Source: Phycisphaeraceae bacterium
GTDB taxonomy: Bacteria; Planctomycetota; Phycisphaerae; Phycisphaerales; Phycisphaeraceae
Length of the DNA stretch: 64,000 nt
Reading direction: 5' to 3'
Assembly (NCBI GenBank): GCA_020851465.1
Contig: JADZCR010000001.1
Span: forward strand, 1-64,000
Under the pieces are notes generated by a model that had not been told where the DNA came from, did not search any database, and saw nothing but the letters and a program-made list of their open reading frames with translations. Below, piece after piece: positions 7,928 through 17,263 of this stretch (positions are counted from its first letter, which is position 1; every line of letters starts with the position of its first letter). The translations under genes were made by a program, and so were the position numbers.

Positions 7928-9583
7928 TCACCGGCTCGCGGCAACCGATGTCGTCGATGACGCAGCGGACTCAGGTACGGTCGGCACGGAAGCATGCGGT
8001 TGATGCAAGGGTGCTCGGTAGATCACCGCCTGCTCACGCGCCATCTGGCCGGGGGCACCGGGGAGGATGCCGGTCCAGAACACCGCTGCCGCGCAGACGG
8101 TCATCACCAGCACGCCGCCGAGTCCGGGCAGGAATGCCGGACGGTTTTCACGATCAGGAACAAAGGCCATGTAATAGACCGGCCGGAGATAAAAGTAGAG
8201 GCTCAGCAGTGTGTTGATCAGGAGAACGGCGATGAGCACCAGCCCCGCGGAGCCGGCCGCTTTCATAGAGGTGGCCAGATAAATCTTGCCCATGAACCCG
8301 CCGAGCGCGGGCATGCCGAACAGAGACAACATGAAAATCGTCATGAACACCACGAGGATGGGCGAGCGACGAATCATGCCGGCATATTCGCGGATGTCTT
8401 CGTTGCCGCCGGTATGACGTGCGATCACCGCCGCCGCAGTGAAGGCTCCGAGATTCATGAACAGGTAAACCAGCAGGTAGAAGAGAATCGCGCCGACCAC
8501 TTGATCCTGAGAGCTGCCGTGCTCACCGGCGGTGAACACCACGAGGCTGCCCGCCATGAGCATGTAGCCGGCATGAGCGATGGAGCTGTAGGCGAGGAGA
8601 CGTTTGATATTGGTCTGATGGAGGGCGACGAGATTTCCCCACGTCGCGGTGACACCGCCGAGGATCGCCACACCAACGGCCAGACCGTAGTAGAGGGTTG
8701 ATCCATCGGGTGTCGCTGCGCCGAACTGGGCGAGGACGCGGAGCAGCAGACAGACGGCCGCACCTTTCGATGCGACCGAGAGGAACGTGGTGATTTCCGT
8801 CGGCGCGCCCTGAAAGACGTCAGGACACCAGAAGTGCAGCGGTACGGCGGAGAGCTTAAAGGCAAAGCCGGCAAATAGCGCCAGCACGCCCACCGCCAGC
8901 AATGGCGGTATCGCATGACCCGCTGAGCCGTCCGGTGACATCTGGAGGCTCAATTCGGTCGTGCGGGAAGCGATGGTCGGCAGATCGAGTGAGCCTGTCA
9001 CGCCGTAGATCAGCGACATGCCATACACCATGATCGCGCTGGCTGCCGATCCGAAGATGACGTACTTGAGAGAACCTTCAGACCCCTTGCGGTTTTTCTT
9101 GCGGAAGCCCGCCAGTGCGTAGCTGGGAAAGGAGGCGGCTTCGGTGGCGATGAAGATTGCCAGCAGGTTATTCGCGGACGCCATCAGGGCCATGCCTGTC
9201 GTCGCCCCCAGGAGGAGACAGAGTAGGTCGGGGGAGTCGGCGACGGCGGTTTCATGGCGTGTGGCGACGAGCCATTGAACGATGATGAGGATGGTAAAAA
9301 GAATCAGGAGAATCTTGAAGAACTGGCTGAAGGGGTCGATCGCCAGCATGCCTGAAGTCGCGGTGCCGAGGATCGCCCGTCCGGACGCCGCCGGCCCGGA
9401 CATGCTCAGGCCGGTGAAGATCAGCGCCAGGAAAAGCGAGGTCAGTGCCGCCAGTGTCGGCAGGACGATGCTTTTGCGTTTGATGAAGGGCACAAGGATC
9501 ACGGCGCACATGCCGATGACCAGCCATATTTCAGGCATGATGTAAGGCAGCGCGGCTCGGACTGGTGTCAGATCAGGATTCAC
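7928..9583 (-). CDS. nuoN: NADH-quinone oxidoreductase subunit N
   Basis: A 551-residue antiporter-like membrane subunit of complex I with about 14 transmembrane helices. The conserved proton-channel region HFWCPDVFQGAPTEIT, followed by a Lys-containing helix, and the discontinuous helix 7 region are clear. The length exceeds the usual 480-500 because of extra loops and a Ser/Ala/Pro-rich C-terminal tail of about 40 residues. It is the last nuo gene of the minus-strand order J-K-L-M-N. The protein would pump protons in the cytoplasmic membrane during NADH or ferredoxin oxidation with menaquinone. Confidence 0.95.
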   Translation of the reverse strand: MNPDLTPVRAALPYIMPEIWLVIGMCAVILVPFIKRKSIVLPTLAALTSLFLALIFTGLSMSGPAASGRAILGTATSGMLAIDPFSQFFKILLILFTILIIVQWLVATRHETAVADSPDLLCLLLGATTGMALMASANNLLAIFIATEAASFPSYALAGFRKKNRKGSEGSLKYVIFGSAASAIMVYGMSLIYGVTGSLDLPTIASRTTELSLQMSPDGSAGHAIPPLLAVGVLALFAGFAFKLSAVPLHFWCPDVFQGAPTEITTFLSVASKGAAVCLLLRVLAQFGAATPDGSTLYYGLAVGVAILGGVTATWGNLVALHQTNIKRLLAYSSIAHAGYMLMAGSLVVFTAGEHGSSQDQVVGAILFYLLVYLFMNLGAFTAAAVIARHTGGNEDIREYAGMIRRSPILVVFMTIFMLSLFGMPALGGFMGKIYLATSMKAAGSAGLVLIAVLLINTLLSLYFYLRPVYYMAFVPDRENRPAFLPGLGGVLVMTVCAAAVFWTGILPGAPGQMAREQAVIYRAPLHQPHASVPTVPESAASSTTSVAASR

Positions 9584-9669
9584 GTGTTTTGCCGTTCTCG
9601 TTTACGTGTTCAACCGTACCGTTCGATCAGCGGTCGCCTGTCGCGGCGAACCGAACATTCACGCTCGCA

Positions 9670-11235
9670 TCACCGCATGGTCAAAATCGTCATGATGGAA
9701 TCAAAGGTCGGCCGGGTCATCTCAAAGACCAGGTAAGGCAGGATACCGAAGACAAACGCGGCAATGCCCAGGGTCGCCATGATGAAGTATTCGCGGCCGG
9801 TGATCTTGTCGTAGTGCGAGTATTCGGGCTTTTCCGTTCCCATGTAAACGCGCTGGAACATCCAGAGGATGTAACCGGCGGTGAGCACGACGCCGAAGGC
9901 AGCGATGATGCCCAGGGTGTAAGCCCACGAGGTGACGGCTGCGGCGTCCTGCGCACCCAGAGCACCGGCAAGCTCGCCGTTACCCGCAGCACGGAACGTA
10001 CCCAGCAGAACCATGATCTCACCGATAAAGCCGCAGAGACTCGGCAGGCCCATGCCGGCAAAGAAGCCGACGAGCGACCAGCCGCCGAAGCCGGGGAACT
10101 TGAGCCAGATCCCGCCGAAGCGGTTGATTTCGCGGTGGTGGGCACGTTCATAGACGACGCCGACGAGGAAGAACATCATCGCACTGGTGATGCCGTGCGC
10201 GATCATTTGGAAGTACGCACCGTCGAAGCCGACGCGAGTCATCACCGCAAGGCCGAGTGTGACATAACCCATATGGCTGACCGAGGAATAAGCGACGAGC
10301 TTTTTCCAGTCGCTCTGCGCCATTGCACAAAACGCACCGTAGATGATGGCGATGACCGCAAGCACTGCGACGAACACCCAGAAAAGTTTGGCGGCATCGG
10401 GGAAGTACGGATAGGTGATCCGCATCAGGGCGTAACCGCCCATCTTCAGCAGCACACCGGCGAGGATCATGGAAATGGGTGTCGGAGCTTCGACGTGGGC
10501 GTCGGGCAGCCAGGTATGGAACGGCACGCCTGGCAGCTTGATGAGGAAGGCGATGAGTGTCAGCCAGAACGCCCATTGAGCAAACTGCCAGTGCGGGCCG
10601 CCGTGAGCAAAGAGTGCCCGCACGCTTTCACCCTGGATGACCATCATGTCCCAGGTGTTTTGATGGTCAGCGGTGGCTTCACCCGTGTAGAAGTAAAGGC
10701 CGAGCATCACGACCAGCAGACAGATCGAACCGGCGAGTGTGTAGAGAAAAAACTTGATCGCGGCGTACTCTTTCCGCGGCCCACCCCAGATGCCGATGAG
10801 AAAATACATCGGCAGCAGCGAGACCTCAAAGAACACGTAAAAAAGGAACATGTCCAGTGAAAGGAACACGCCTAGCATGCCTGTGAGCAGGAAGAGATAA
10901 AGAGCCATGAAGGACTGCGTGGCTTTTTCGATGTTCCAGCTCGCCAGCACCACGAGAACCGAAAGTGAAGTCGTCAGCAGCACCAGCGGGAGTGACAGGC
11001 CGTCCACCCCGGTGCGGTATTGCGCGTTGATCATGTCGATCCACGAGACGGCGGTGACGTACTGCACACCCTGAAAGCCGCTGCCGTAGTAACCGACGGC
11101 GATGTATATCGACATCACCAGCGTCACCAGCGAGGTGACCAGTGCCACCATCTTCGATGTCTGCCTGGGGCTGAGGAGGCAGAGCAGTGCCCCGATCGAG
11201 GGGACGAAGATCATCCAGTTAAGCAGCGTGTTCAT
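9670..11235 (-). CDS. nuoM: NADH-quinone oxidoreductase subunit M
   Basis: A 521-residue polytopic membrane protein. The diagnostic NuoM segment WLPDAHVEAPTPISMI is present, followed by AGVLLKMGGYAL with the conserved channel Lys. Fourteen or so transmembrane helices match the family length of about 500 residues. An AGGAA ribosome binding site lies a few bases upstream of the ATG. It sits between nuoL (168 bases upstream) and nuoN (86 bases downstream) on the same strand. It acts as one of the three antiporter-like proton-translocating subunits of complex I. Confidence 0.96.
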   Translation of the reverse strand: MNTLLNWMIFVPSIGALLCLLSPRQTSKMVALVTSLVTLVMSIYIAVGYYGSGFQGVQYVTAVSWIDMINAQYRTGVDGLSLPLVLLTTSLSVLVVLASWNIEKATQSFMALYLFLLTGMLGVFLSLDMFLFYVFFEVSLLPMYFLIGIWGGPRKEYAAIKFFLYTLAGSICLLVVMLGLYFYTGEATADHQNTWDMMVIQGESVRALFAHGGPHWQFAQWAFWLTLIAFLIKLPGVPFHTWLPDAHVEAPTPISMILAGVLLKMGGYALMRITYPYFPDAAKLFWVFVAVLAVIAIIYGAFCAMAQSDWKKLVAYSSVSHMGYVTLGLAVMTRVGFDGAYFQMIAHGITSAMMFFLVGVVYERAHHREINRFGGIWLKFPGFGGWSLVGFFAGMGLPSLCGFIGEIMVLLGTFRAAGNGELAGALGAQDAAAVTSWAYTLGIIAAFGVVLTAGYILWMFQRVYMGTEKPEYSHYDKITGREYFIMATLGIAAFVFGILPYLVFEMTRPTFDSIMTILTMR

Positions 11236-11403
11236 GACGATTCCTAAGGGGCTATTCGGGAAGGGTTGCCTTTGAGTTGTCGCTACGACAGAGGGTATGA
11301 AACATCCGTCCGGATTTCAGTCCCTTGCATCGTGTCGTTCATGGTTCTCTCTGGCTGTCCCTTTCGTTGTTTGTTCTCTGGGTCGCTGTAATGCGATCGA
11401 CGA

Positions 11404-13548
11404 TCACCGTAATGACAGAACCACCGCCAGCACCGCGAGGGTGACGAGGGTGGCACTGAGGAAGAAAACCAGAACATAGACGCGGATGCGGCCGGGTTGA
11501 GTCGCACGGAGGACGTTGCCGCCGTTTTGCACCGCCAGAGCTGCACCGTTAACCGCACCATCGACGAGTTTGTTATCCACCCCGCCGGAGACAACCGCGA
11601 AGGCCCGCGTCACCCAGCCGGCGAGATTTACCAGGCCATCGACGATCGTCTTGTCCACCCACGAGCAGATATACGCCACGGTCTTGCCTGCGTGGACGAG
11701 GAACACGTCGTAGAACGCATCGAAATAAAGCTTGTTGACTAACCAGTTGTGAATGACGCCGATGCCGGGGATGCGGACGATCCGGGAGGCGGTCTTCAGC
11801 CCCGGTGCGTAGATGGCGATGCCCAGCACGAGCATGGCGATCCAGCCCACGCCGTAGCCCAGCCACTTGTGAACGTAATGGATGCCGTGCCCCATCTCAT
11901 GATCAACGCCCGGTTGGACCCAGTGAACACCCGAATCCCACATCAGAGAGCGAGATTCGTTGATGAGGTTTTGCCAGAACGGCATGATGAACGGCGCGGA
12001 AGCGATCGCCAGGATCGCCAGCGCGATTTGCGGTAGGACCATCTGCCACGGTGCTTCGTGGGCGTGGTCGTACAGGTGCTGATCGCGCGGCTTGCCCAGG
12101 AAGGTCAGAGCGAAGCTGCGCGTCATGTAAAAGACGGTGAGGAACGCCACGCCCATCGGGAGCCAGAAATAGAGTTTGGCCAACGGCCCCAGCAGGACAC
12201 CCAGCGCGTCACCGTGGTTCACCGCACCCGCGAGGATGCCATCCTTGGAGTAAAAACCGCTGATACCCCAATCCGTCATCGGGATCGAAGCCCCGGAGAT
12301 GGCGAGCGTGCAGATGAAGTAACAGGTCATGGTGATGGGCATTTTTTTGCCCAGCCCGCCGTAGTACCGCATGTCCTGCTGATGGTGCGCTGCGTGGATG
12401 ACGCTGCCGGAGCACTGGAAGAGGCAGCACTTGAAAAAGGCGTGGGTGATCAGGTGATAGAGAGCAAAAGTCCACGAACCGACGCCTAGCCCCAGAATCA
12501 TGTAGCCAAGCTGCGAGATGGTGGAGTACGCCAGGACGCGCTTGATGTCGGTCATCACCAGAGCCATACACGCCGCGATAACCAGCGTGATGAGGCCGAC
12601 GGTCGCGACGAAAAGGTGTGCTCCAGGCGTGAGGATGGGGTAGATCCGGGCTGTCAGATAGACGCCGGCAGCGACCATCGTCGCGCTGTGAACGATTGAG
12701 GAGACAGGCGTAGGCCCTTCCATTGCGTCGGGCAGCCAGGTGTGCAGGGGGAACTGCGCCGACTTGCCGATGGCTCCGAAGAAAATCCCGATTCCCGCCG
12801 CGGTGAGCCAGATCGGTGGGTTGAGAATCGAGAAATTCGGGTCCAGCTCGTGCAGTCGCCGCACCACTGCAGCGAACATATTTCCATCCTGAGCCGTGGC
12901 GGGCAGGAGGACGTTGGCTCCCAGATGATAGAAAAGGATGCCGAACCCGATGAGATAGCCCATGTCACCGACGCGGTTCATGACGAAGGCTTTTTTGCAC
13001 GCCAGTTGCGGGCCGCGTTTCTCAAACCAGAAACCGATGAGCAGGTAGCTCGTCAGACCGACGAGTTCCCAGAAAACAAAGAGCATTATGATCGAGTTGG
13101 CGATCACGATGCCGAGCATGCTGAAGGTAAAGAGCGACAGGTAGGCAAAGAAGCGGTTGTACCGCTTGTCTCCTTCCATATAGCCGATCGAGTAGAGATG
13201 CACGAGCATGGCGATGAACGTGACCATCGTCATCATCACGATGGTCAGGCCGTCAACCATGATTCCCAGATAGAGCCAGCGTGCCTCACCCGCTGCGGTA
13301 TTCCCCGCCAGCGGAATCCACGGCACATCGGTCACGATGGGCAAACGATCCGCCACCGGCAGCCCGATCCACTGAATCGCAGCGTAGGCGGCACAGGCAA
13401 ACGCCCCGCCCATGACGACGAAGGTCAGCCATCCCGCAGCCTTATAAAGCACCCGCCGCGTGAGCAGGATGACGATCATCGAGCTCACCAGCGGCGCGAA
13501 GGTCGCGATGAGGAGCAGGTTTCGGATGGACAACTGTGTGGGGGTCAT
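11404..13548 (-). CDS. nuoL: NADH-quinone oxidoreductase subunit L
   Basis: A 714-residue membrane subunit, somewhat longer than the usual 610-670. The NuoL signature WLPDAMEGPTPVSSIVHSAT and the following helix with conserved residues are clear. About 16 transmembrane helices are expected, with the long lateral helix and a final membrane anchor at the C-terminus. A soluble insertion near residues 500-600, rich in His and Trp, explains part of the extra length. It lies 101 bases downstream of nuoK. It is the distal proton-pumping subunit of complex I. Confidence 0.96.
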   Translation of the reverse strand: MTPTQLSIRNLLLIATFAPLVSSMIVILLTRRVLYKAAGWLTFVVMGGAFACAAYAAIQWIGLPVADRLPIVTDVPWIPLAGNTAAGEARWLYLGIMVDGLTIVMMTMVTFIAMLVHLYSIGYMEGDKRYNRFFAYLSLFTFSMLGIVIANSIIMLFVFWELVGLTSYLLIGFWFEKRGPQLACKKAFVMNRVGDMGYLIGFGILFYHLGANVLLPATAQDGNMFAAVVRRLHELDPNFSILNPPIWLTAAGIGIFFGAIGKSAQFPLHTWLPDAMEGPTPVSSIVHSATMVAAGVYLTARIYPILTPGAHLFVATVGLITLVIAACMALVMTDIKRVLAYSTISQLGYMILGLGVGSWTFALYHLITHAFFKCCLFQCSGSVIHAAHHQQDMRYYGGLGKKMPITMTCYFICTLAISGASIPMTDWGISGFYSKDGILAGAVNHGDALGVLLGPLAKLYFWLPMGVAFLTVFYMTRSFALTFLGKPRDQHLYDHAHEAPWQMVLPQIALAILAIASAPFIMPFWQNLINESRSLMWDSGVHWVQPGVDHEMGHGIHYVHKWLGYGVGWIAMLVLGIAIYAPGLKTASRIVRIPGIGVIHNWLVNKLYFDAFYDVFLVHAGKTVAYICSWVDKTIVDGLVNLAGWVTRAFAVVSGGVDNKLVDGAVNGAALAVQNGGNVLRATQPGRIRVYVLVFFLSATLVTLAVLAVVLSLR

Positions 13549-13649
13549 GCTTTTTACGGGAGCAAGGTTCGGGGCCTGAGGCCGGACATCATCAAACGTC
13601 CTTGATCTTCACCGCTCGGTACGTGGTCCTGTTTCGCCAAGCCATTTTC

Positions 13650-14000
13650 TTATCCCTTCATCTCATCCGCCGCCTCAACGTCGATGGAGCTGAAGGTGTT
13701 GTAATAATTCAGAAAAATCGCCAGCGCCACCGCAGCTTCTGCGGCGGCCAGGACGATGATGAAGATCGAAAACATCTGACCGTGGATCAAAGGCGTCGCA
13801 TGTTCGCCGCCGGTCCCCGACCAGCCGAACCGGTTAAACGCCACGAAGTTGATCGCCGCCGCGTTAAGCACCAGTTCCACACCGATCAGGATGCCGATCG
13901 CGTTACGTTTGGTCAGGATCGTGGCGACTCCCGCCCCAAAGAGCAGAAACGACACGATGAGAAAGTGCATGAGACCGATTTGTGCAATGGGATGCGTCAT
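13650..14000 (-). CDS. nuoK: NADH-quinone oxidoreductase subunit K
   Basis: A small membrane subunit of 116 residues with three transmembrane helices. The motif GILIGVELVLNAAAINFVAF carries the conserved Glu of helix 2 needed for proton transfer; a second Glu lies in helix 3 (AAAEAAVALAI). I chose the ATG at 14000; a TTG 9 codons upstream is also in frame, and the family core begins at a Met 10 residues further in (MHFLIVSFLL). No strong Shine-Dalgarno sequence precedes any of these. It lies between nuoJ and nuoL in the usual order. Confidence 0.94.
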   Translation of the reverse strand: MTHPIAQIGLMHFLIVSFLLFGAGVATILTKRNAIGILIGVELVLNAAAINFVAFNRFGWSGTGGEHATPLIHGQMFSIFIIVLAAAEAAVALAIFLNYYNTFSSIDVEAADEMKG

Positions 14001-14063
14001 GGAGGCGGCTCGAAGGCGGTCTTGCAACGTCTGTCAGGGCTTCCTGGCCCCGCAGTCTGTTGG

Positions 14064-14636
14064 CTATTTGACCCTTTTCCGTGCCATGTATGCCGCACCG
14101 ATCATCACGACCAGCAGCAGCACGCCGGCGACTTCAAAAGGAACGACATACTCAGTCAGCAGTCCACGGCCGATCGCGGCCACGGTGTCATGCTGGGCAA
14201 ACCCCGCGTGCGGCTCAACATCACCCAGTGACGCCCCCCCGCCGGGCAGGGTGTTATGCACCAATGCCAGCAGAAGCAGTCCCGCGAGTATCAGGCCGAC
14301 AAACGTACCGGCGACCCGCTCCCAGACTGCGGCTTTAAGCTGAAGGAACGGGTCTTTACTCGTGAGCATGACGCCGAAGATGATCAAAATCAGTGTGCCG
14401 CCCGCATAAACGATGAGCTGAATTGCCGCCAGAAACTCCGCACTGAGCATGAAATAGAAGCCCGCTGCACCCATGAGCGTCAGCAGCAGGTAAACCGCCA
14501 TGCGCACGATGTTCTGCGACAAAACGATGGCCCACGCGCTGACCACCGTCAAAGCAGCCAACGCGATGAAAAGTAGCGGAGCGATCGGCGACTGCGCCGC
14601 GGAAGCAGTCTGTTGCGCAAGGAAGAGCAAGAGCAA
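14064..14636 (-). CDS. nuoJ: NADH-quinone oxidoreductase subunit J
   Basis: A 190-residue membrane protein with five transmembrane helices. The conserved NuoJ helix AIQLIVYAGGTLILIIFGVM, containing the pi-bulge Tyr/Gly region, is clear. It appears to start at TTG; other starts nearby are possible. It is the first nuo gene of the block: upstream there is a 210-base gap and then fabZ, so nuoA to nuoI are not adjacent. The protein belongs to the membrane arm of complex I. Confidence 0.93.
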   Translation of the reverse strand: MLLLFLAQQTASAAQSPIAPLLFIALAALTVVSAWAIVLSQNIVRMAVYLLLTLMGAAGFYFMLSAEFLAAIQLIVYAGGTLILIIFGVMLTSKDPFLQLKAAVWERVAGTFVGLILAGLLLLALVHNTLPGGGASLGDVEPHAGFAQHDTVAAIGRGLLTEYVVPFEVAGVLLLVVMIGAAYMARKRVK

Positions 14637-14846
14637 AAACCCTTGAAAAAAACGAGATACCGGATCAGGGCGGAAGAATAACGGCGTGGTGAAACGCGGT
14701 CAAACCCCACCACCCCTCACACGGAGGTAATTGCGATTCACTGTCCGCATATCGCAAGAAGCCCCGCCTCGTGTAGTGCCTTCGTTTACGACGCATCGGC
14801 ACACGGAAACACCCTGGTTACGGATACCCTGAATCAGGAGCGACCG

Positions 14847-15320
14847 CTAAAACGGCATTCCGATGATCTTTGCCTCAAACACGATCGTACCCCGGAGGAG
14901 TCCCTGCGCCTGGCAGATGATGCGGCGAGGTCGAAGATCTATTCCAACCCCCAGCAACACCAGCCGATCACCGGGGACGACCTGACCGCGGAACTTCACC
15001 TCCTCCACCCCGGCAAAGCCGACGAAGGCCGTACCCGGCAGCCGCTTGATCGCCACGAAGCTCGCCACTTGCGCCGCCGCCTCGATCATCAGCACACCCG
15101 GAAACAGCGGCCGTCCGGGGATGTGTCCGGGTACCCAGAACTCATCAGCACGAACATCTTTGAAGGCAACGATACGCTCCAGATCGTCCGACATGTAGTT
15201 GATGCCGTCGATCATCCGCATGTGTCCGCGGTGCGGGTTGGTTTTTTCGATTTCATCCACGCCGAACTGTACGTGGTCCAGGTTGATCTGAGAGATGTCA
15301 AAAAGAAGCGGTGGAACCAT
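14847..15320 (-). CDS. fabZ: 3-hydroxyacyl-[acyl-carrier-protein] dehydratase FabZ-like
   Basis: A 157-residue hot-dog-fold protein. The FabZ active-site segment GHIPGRPLFPGVLMIEAAAQ contains the catalytic His66 and Glu80. It removes water from 3-hydroxyacyl-ACP in the fatty acid elongation cycle. Length and N-terminal layout (a 40-residue lead before the beta sheet) fit FabZ, or the FabZ-like part seen fused to LpxC in some bacteria. Phe-Trp-Val before the His is slightly unlike the common GHFP form, so a FabZ paralogue with another acyl substrate is possible. It is transcribed away from the histone-like gene's side on the same strand and is not obviously in an operon with nuoJ. Confidence 0.88.
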   Translation of the reverse strand: MVPPLLFDISQINLDHVQFGVDEIEKTNPHRGHMRMIDGINYMSDDLERIVAFKDVRADEFWVPGHIPGRPLFPGVLMIEAAAQVASFVAIKRLPGTAFVGFAGVEEVKFRGQVVPGDRLVLLGVGIDLRPRRIICQAQGLLRGTIVFEAKIIGMPF

Positions 15321-15451
15321 AAGTACTCACAAAGAGGCTCGCGCCAAGCGTTGAGCGACAGTAAAACGGGTGAATGACTACCGACTACAAGCCGGGAACG
15401 CCGTTCCCTGGTTGCACGGGGATCCATTTGTGGCTGTGCCGGTGGCTGAAG

Positions 15452-15649
15452 TTATTCGCCGCCGGGGTCACCCTCGCCGCTTTCACGGGTTTCGAGGACT
15501 TTGACCCGCACATCCTGCGCGGCGTTTTTGATCTCCTGCATCAGCTTGCGCACACGTGTGCCGGCCGCCTTGTTGCCCCCCGCCGCCTTGCGCACGTCAT
15601 CTTCCGCCGACGCCACCAGGCTCTTAAGCCGTTCATAGGCTTCCAACAT
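15452..15649 (-). CDS. Histone H1-like (Hc1-type) DNA-binding protein
   Basis: A 65-residue protein starting MLEAYERLKSL. The pattern with a Lys/Arg-rich central GGNKAAGTRVRKLMQEIK segment followed by an amphipathic helix matches the short Hc1/histone H1-like proteins found in planctomycetes and chlamydiae. It would bind and compact DNA. The ATG at 15649 is preceded by AAGGAG at a good distance, and an in-frame start 27 codons upstream would add a non-conserved peptide. The tail is acidic rather than Lys-rich, unlike chlamydial Hc1, so the domain is the core type only. It stands alone between fabZ and the isochorismatase-like gene. Confidence 0.85.
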   Translation of the reverse strand: MLEAYERLKSLVASAEDDVRKAAGGNKAAGTRVRKLMQEIKNAAQDVRVKVLETRESGEGDPGGE

Positions 15650-15806
15650 GGCAGAACTCCTTTCTATCCAAGGGTACGGTGCCGGGAAATAGCCTAACCG
15701 ACGGCCGCACACGGCGAAAGCATGAAACAAAATAAAAAATCAGCCGGAAATCACGCACCCGCTCCCCACCTCCGGCTCGATCATCCCCGCTCCGCGACTC
15801 TGCCGG

Positions 15807-16358
15807 TCATTTCACCACATTCAACATGGCTTTGAACAGCGGCGTGCCTGCTTCTCGCACCAGCTCAAAAAGCATCGACTCGACCGTCGTAGGCGCGACG
15901 CCCGCTTGAATCAGCCGCTCAATCCCCATTTCCATGTCGAATGGCCGGCGGGAACCGATCGCATCGGTCGTCAGCGCGACGTTGTAGCCGTGCTCCAGAA
16001 GATCGAGGCAGGTTTGCAGCACGCAGACATGGGCTTCTACGCCGCAGACGATAACACTGGTGAACTTACCGCGCCGCAGTTCCTCAAGCACGGGATCAAC
16101 GCAGGCGGAGAACAGCACCTTGTCTTGATTACACAAAGCTCGTGCGATGCGGGGCTGAAGTTCAGGCAGCGTGACGCCCAGACCTTTGCGGTAGTGCTCG
16201 GTCACCAGCATCGGCAGGTTGATCGCGTTGGCGCCATCGAGCAGCCGCGCGACCTGCGGAACCAGCGACTGGGCGTTGTGCATGTGCGGAACGAGTTTTT
16301 CCTGCATATCCACCACCAGCAAGGCGGCGGACTCCAGTCGAAAACGTGTGGGAGGCAT
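15807..16358 (-). CDS. Isochorismatase-family cysteine hydrolase
   Basis: A 183-residue alpha/beta hydrolase of the isochorismatase superfamily. The catalytic triad is visible as Asp17 (VVDMQ), Lys80 (NQDKVLFS) and Cys112 (GVEAHVCVLQT), with the cis-peptide region preceding the Cys. Closest in pattern to the ycaC/ISOC-type hydrolases without a defined substrate; nicotinamidase is less likely because its metal-binding motif is not evident. It is divergent from the sigma factor gene 130 bases away. Confidence 0.88.
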   Translation of the reverse strand: MPPTRFRLESAALLVVDMQEKLVPHMHNAQSLVPQVARLLDGANAINLPMLVTEHYRKGLGVTLPELQPRIARALCNQDKVLFSACVDPVLEELRRGKFTSVIVCGVEAHVCVLQTCLDLLEHGYNVALTTDAIGSRRPFDMEMGIERLIQAGVAPTTVESMLFELVREAGTPLFKAMLNVVK

Positions 16359-16490
16359 GGCTGGATTCTACAAAACTAAGAGTTGTGATAAATCTGATCA
16401 CTGGTGAAAAATTCGGGACACGATGTGTGTAACCGACAAGGGACGTAGTGGACAATCGACAATCGGTGATTGAGACGCCAGAATCTTCGT

Positions 16491-17057
16491 GTGAACGGCC
16501 TGCCCACGAACACCGACGAATTGCTCCGTCGTCTGCTCGATCACGACGCCGCCGCTTGGCGCGAGTTGGTGGAGGGCTATACCGGTTTTCTGCTGGCGAT
16601 GTCTCGGCGGACATTCGCATCCTATGGCGTGCGGACGGATGGCCAGGACTTTGAGGATGCCGTCGCCGACGTCTGGAAAAACCTGCTGGAAAACGATCTC
16701 CGCCTTGTCCGTCAGTGCATTGAGCGGGGAAATTTTGTGCAAACGCTCCAGGTGCTGGTGCGTAACCGCAGCATCGACCTGATGCGAAAAAGGCAAAACG
16801 CGACGATCGCTCTGAATGAAGGCCACGCGGTCACCCAGCCTGCCGCCGCCTCCACGGAAGCGGATCTGGAGCCTGGCGAACTGGCCAGGGCCATGGGTGA
16901 GCTGACCGCACGCGAGCGCACCCTCGTGAACCTGTTTTTTCTTCAGAGGAAAAAGTACCGCGAGATCTCCGCCTTGACCGGTATCCCGCAGAACAGCATC
17001 GGCCCGACGCTCGCCCGCGCGGTCGCACGCCTTCGCCAATCGCTCAAGCGTGACTGA
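16491..17057 (+). CDS. RNA polymerase sigma factor, sigma-70/ECF type
   Basis: A 188-residue sigma factor. Region 2 spans about residues 25-100 (LLAMSRRTF, DAVADVWKNLL, VLVRNRSIDLMRKR) and region 4 about 130-188 (LTARERTLVNLFFLQRKKY, then EISALTGIPQNSIGPTLARA as the helix-turn-helix). There is no region 3, as expected of ECF factors. The start is taken at GTG 16491; TTG at 16470 is in frame. It is followed on the same strand by a 57-residue protein and two alkaline-phosphatase-superfamily proteins with short spacing (29, 3 and 13 bases), so it probably directs or is co-expressed with them. No anti-sigma factor was recognised; the 57-residue protein has no membrane segment. Confidence 0.88.
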   Translation: MNGLPTNTDELLRRLLDHDAAAWRELVEGYTGFLLAMSRRTFASYGVRTDGQDFEDAVADVWKNLLENDLRLVRQCIERGNFVQTLQVLVRNRSIDLMRKRQNATIALNEGHAVTQPAAASTEADLEPGELARAMGELTARERTLVNLFFLQRKKYREISALTGIPQNSIGPTLARAVARLRQSLKRD

Positions 17058-17086
17058 GGCTACGATTCGAGATGCAGGATGTCAGC

Positions 17087-17260
17087 ATGAACAAGCGAAA
17101 AGAAAAGCCGTCGAATGAATCAGGTGAAAAAAAGATTCTGCCGACCGCCACGAGAAAAACCGGCGGGCCGCGTGGCGGCAAACCCGTCGAAAAGCCGTTG
17201 ACCCGCGAGGAAGAGGAAGCCCGTGTGCGCGAGCAATTGCGGGCGCTCGGATACCTTTAA
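17087..17260 (+). CDS. Small basic protein ending in an LRALGYL motif
   Basis: A 57-residue hydrophilic protein with no recognised family. The first 40 residues are rich in Lys, Arg, Pro and Gly. The C-terminal part is an acidic-basic helix (LTREEEEARVREQLRALGYL). The ending LRALGYL matches the C-terminal LRSLGYTR of the sulfatase-like protein encoded two genes downstream. AGGA at 7 bases supports the ATG at 17087 rather than the one at 17072. The stop is 3 bases from the next GTG start, so it is translationally linked to the phosphodiesterase-like gene. Function unknown; a small partner or regulator is a guess. Confidence 0.6.
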   Translation: MNKRKEKPSNESGEKKILPTATRKTGGPRGGKPVEKPLTREEEEARVREQLRALGYL

Positions 17261-17263
17261 GGC

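Noticed and set aside
9565..13605. Long plus-strand open frames opposite nuoM, nuoL and nuoN
   Set aside because: They are antisense shadows rich in His, Asp and Arg and match no family, while the minus-strand frames are unmistakable complex I subunits.
15394..15408. GGGAAC-GCC-GTTCCC hairpin near the histone-like gene
   Set aside because: A neat stem, but no T-run follows on either useful strand, so I do not call it a terminator.
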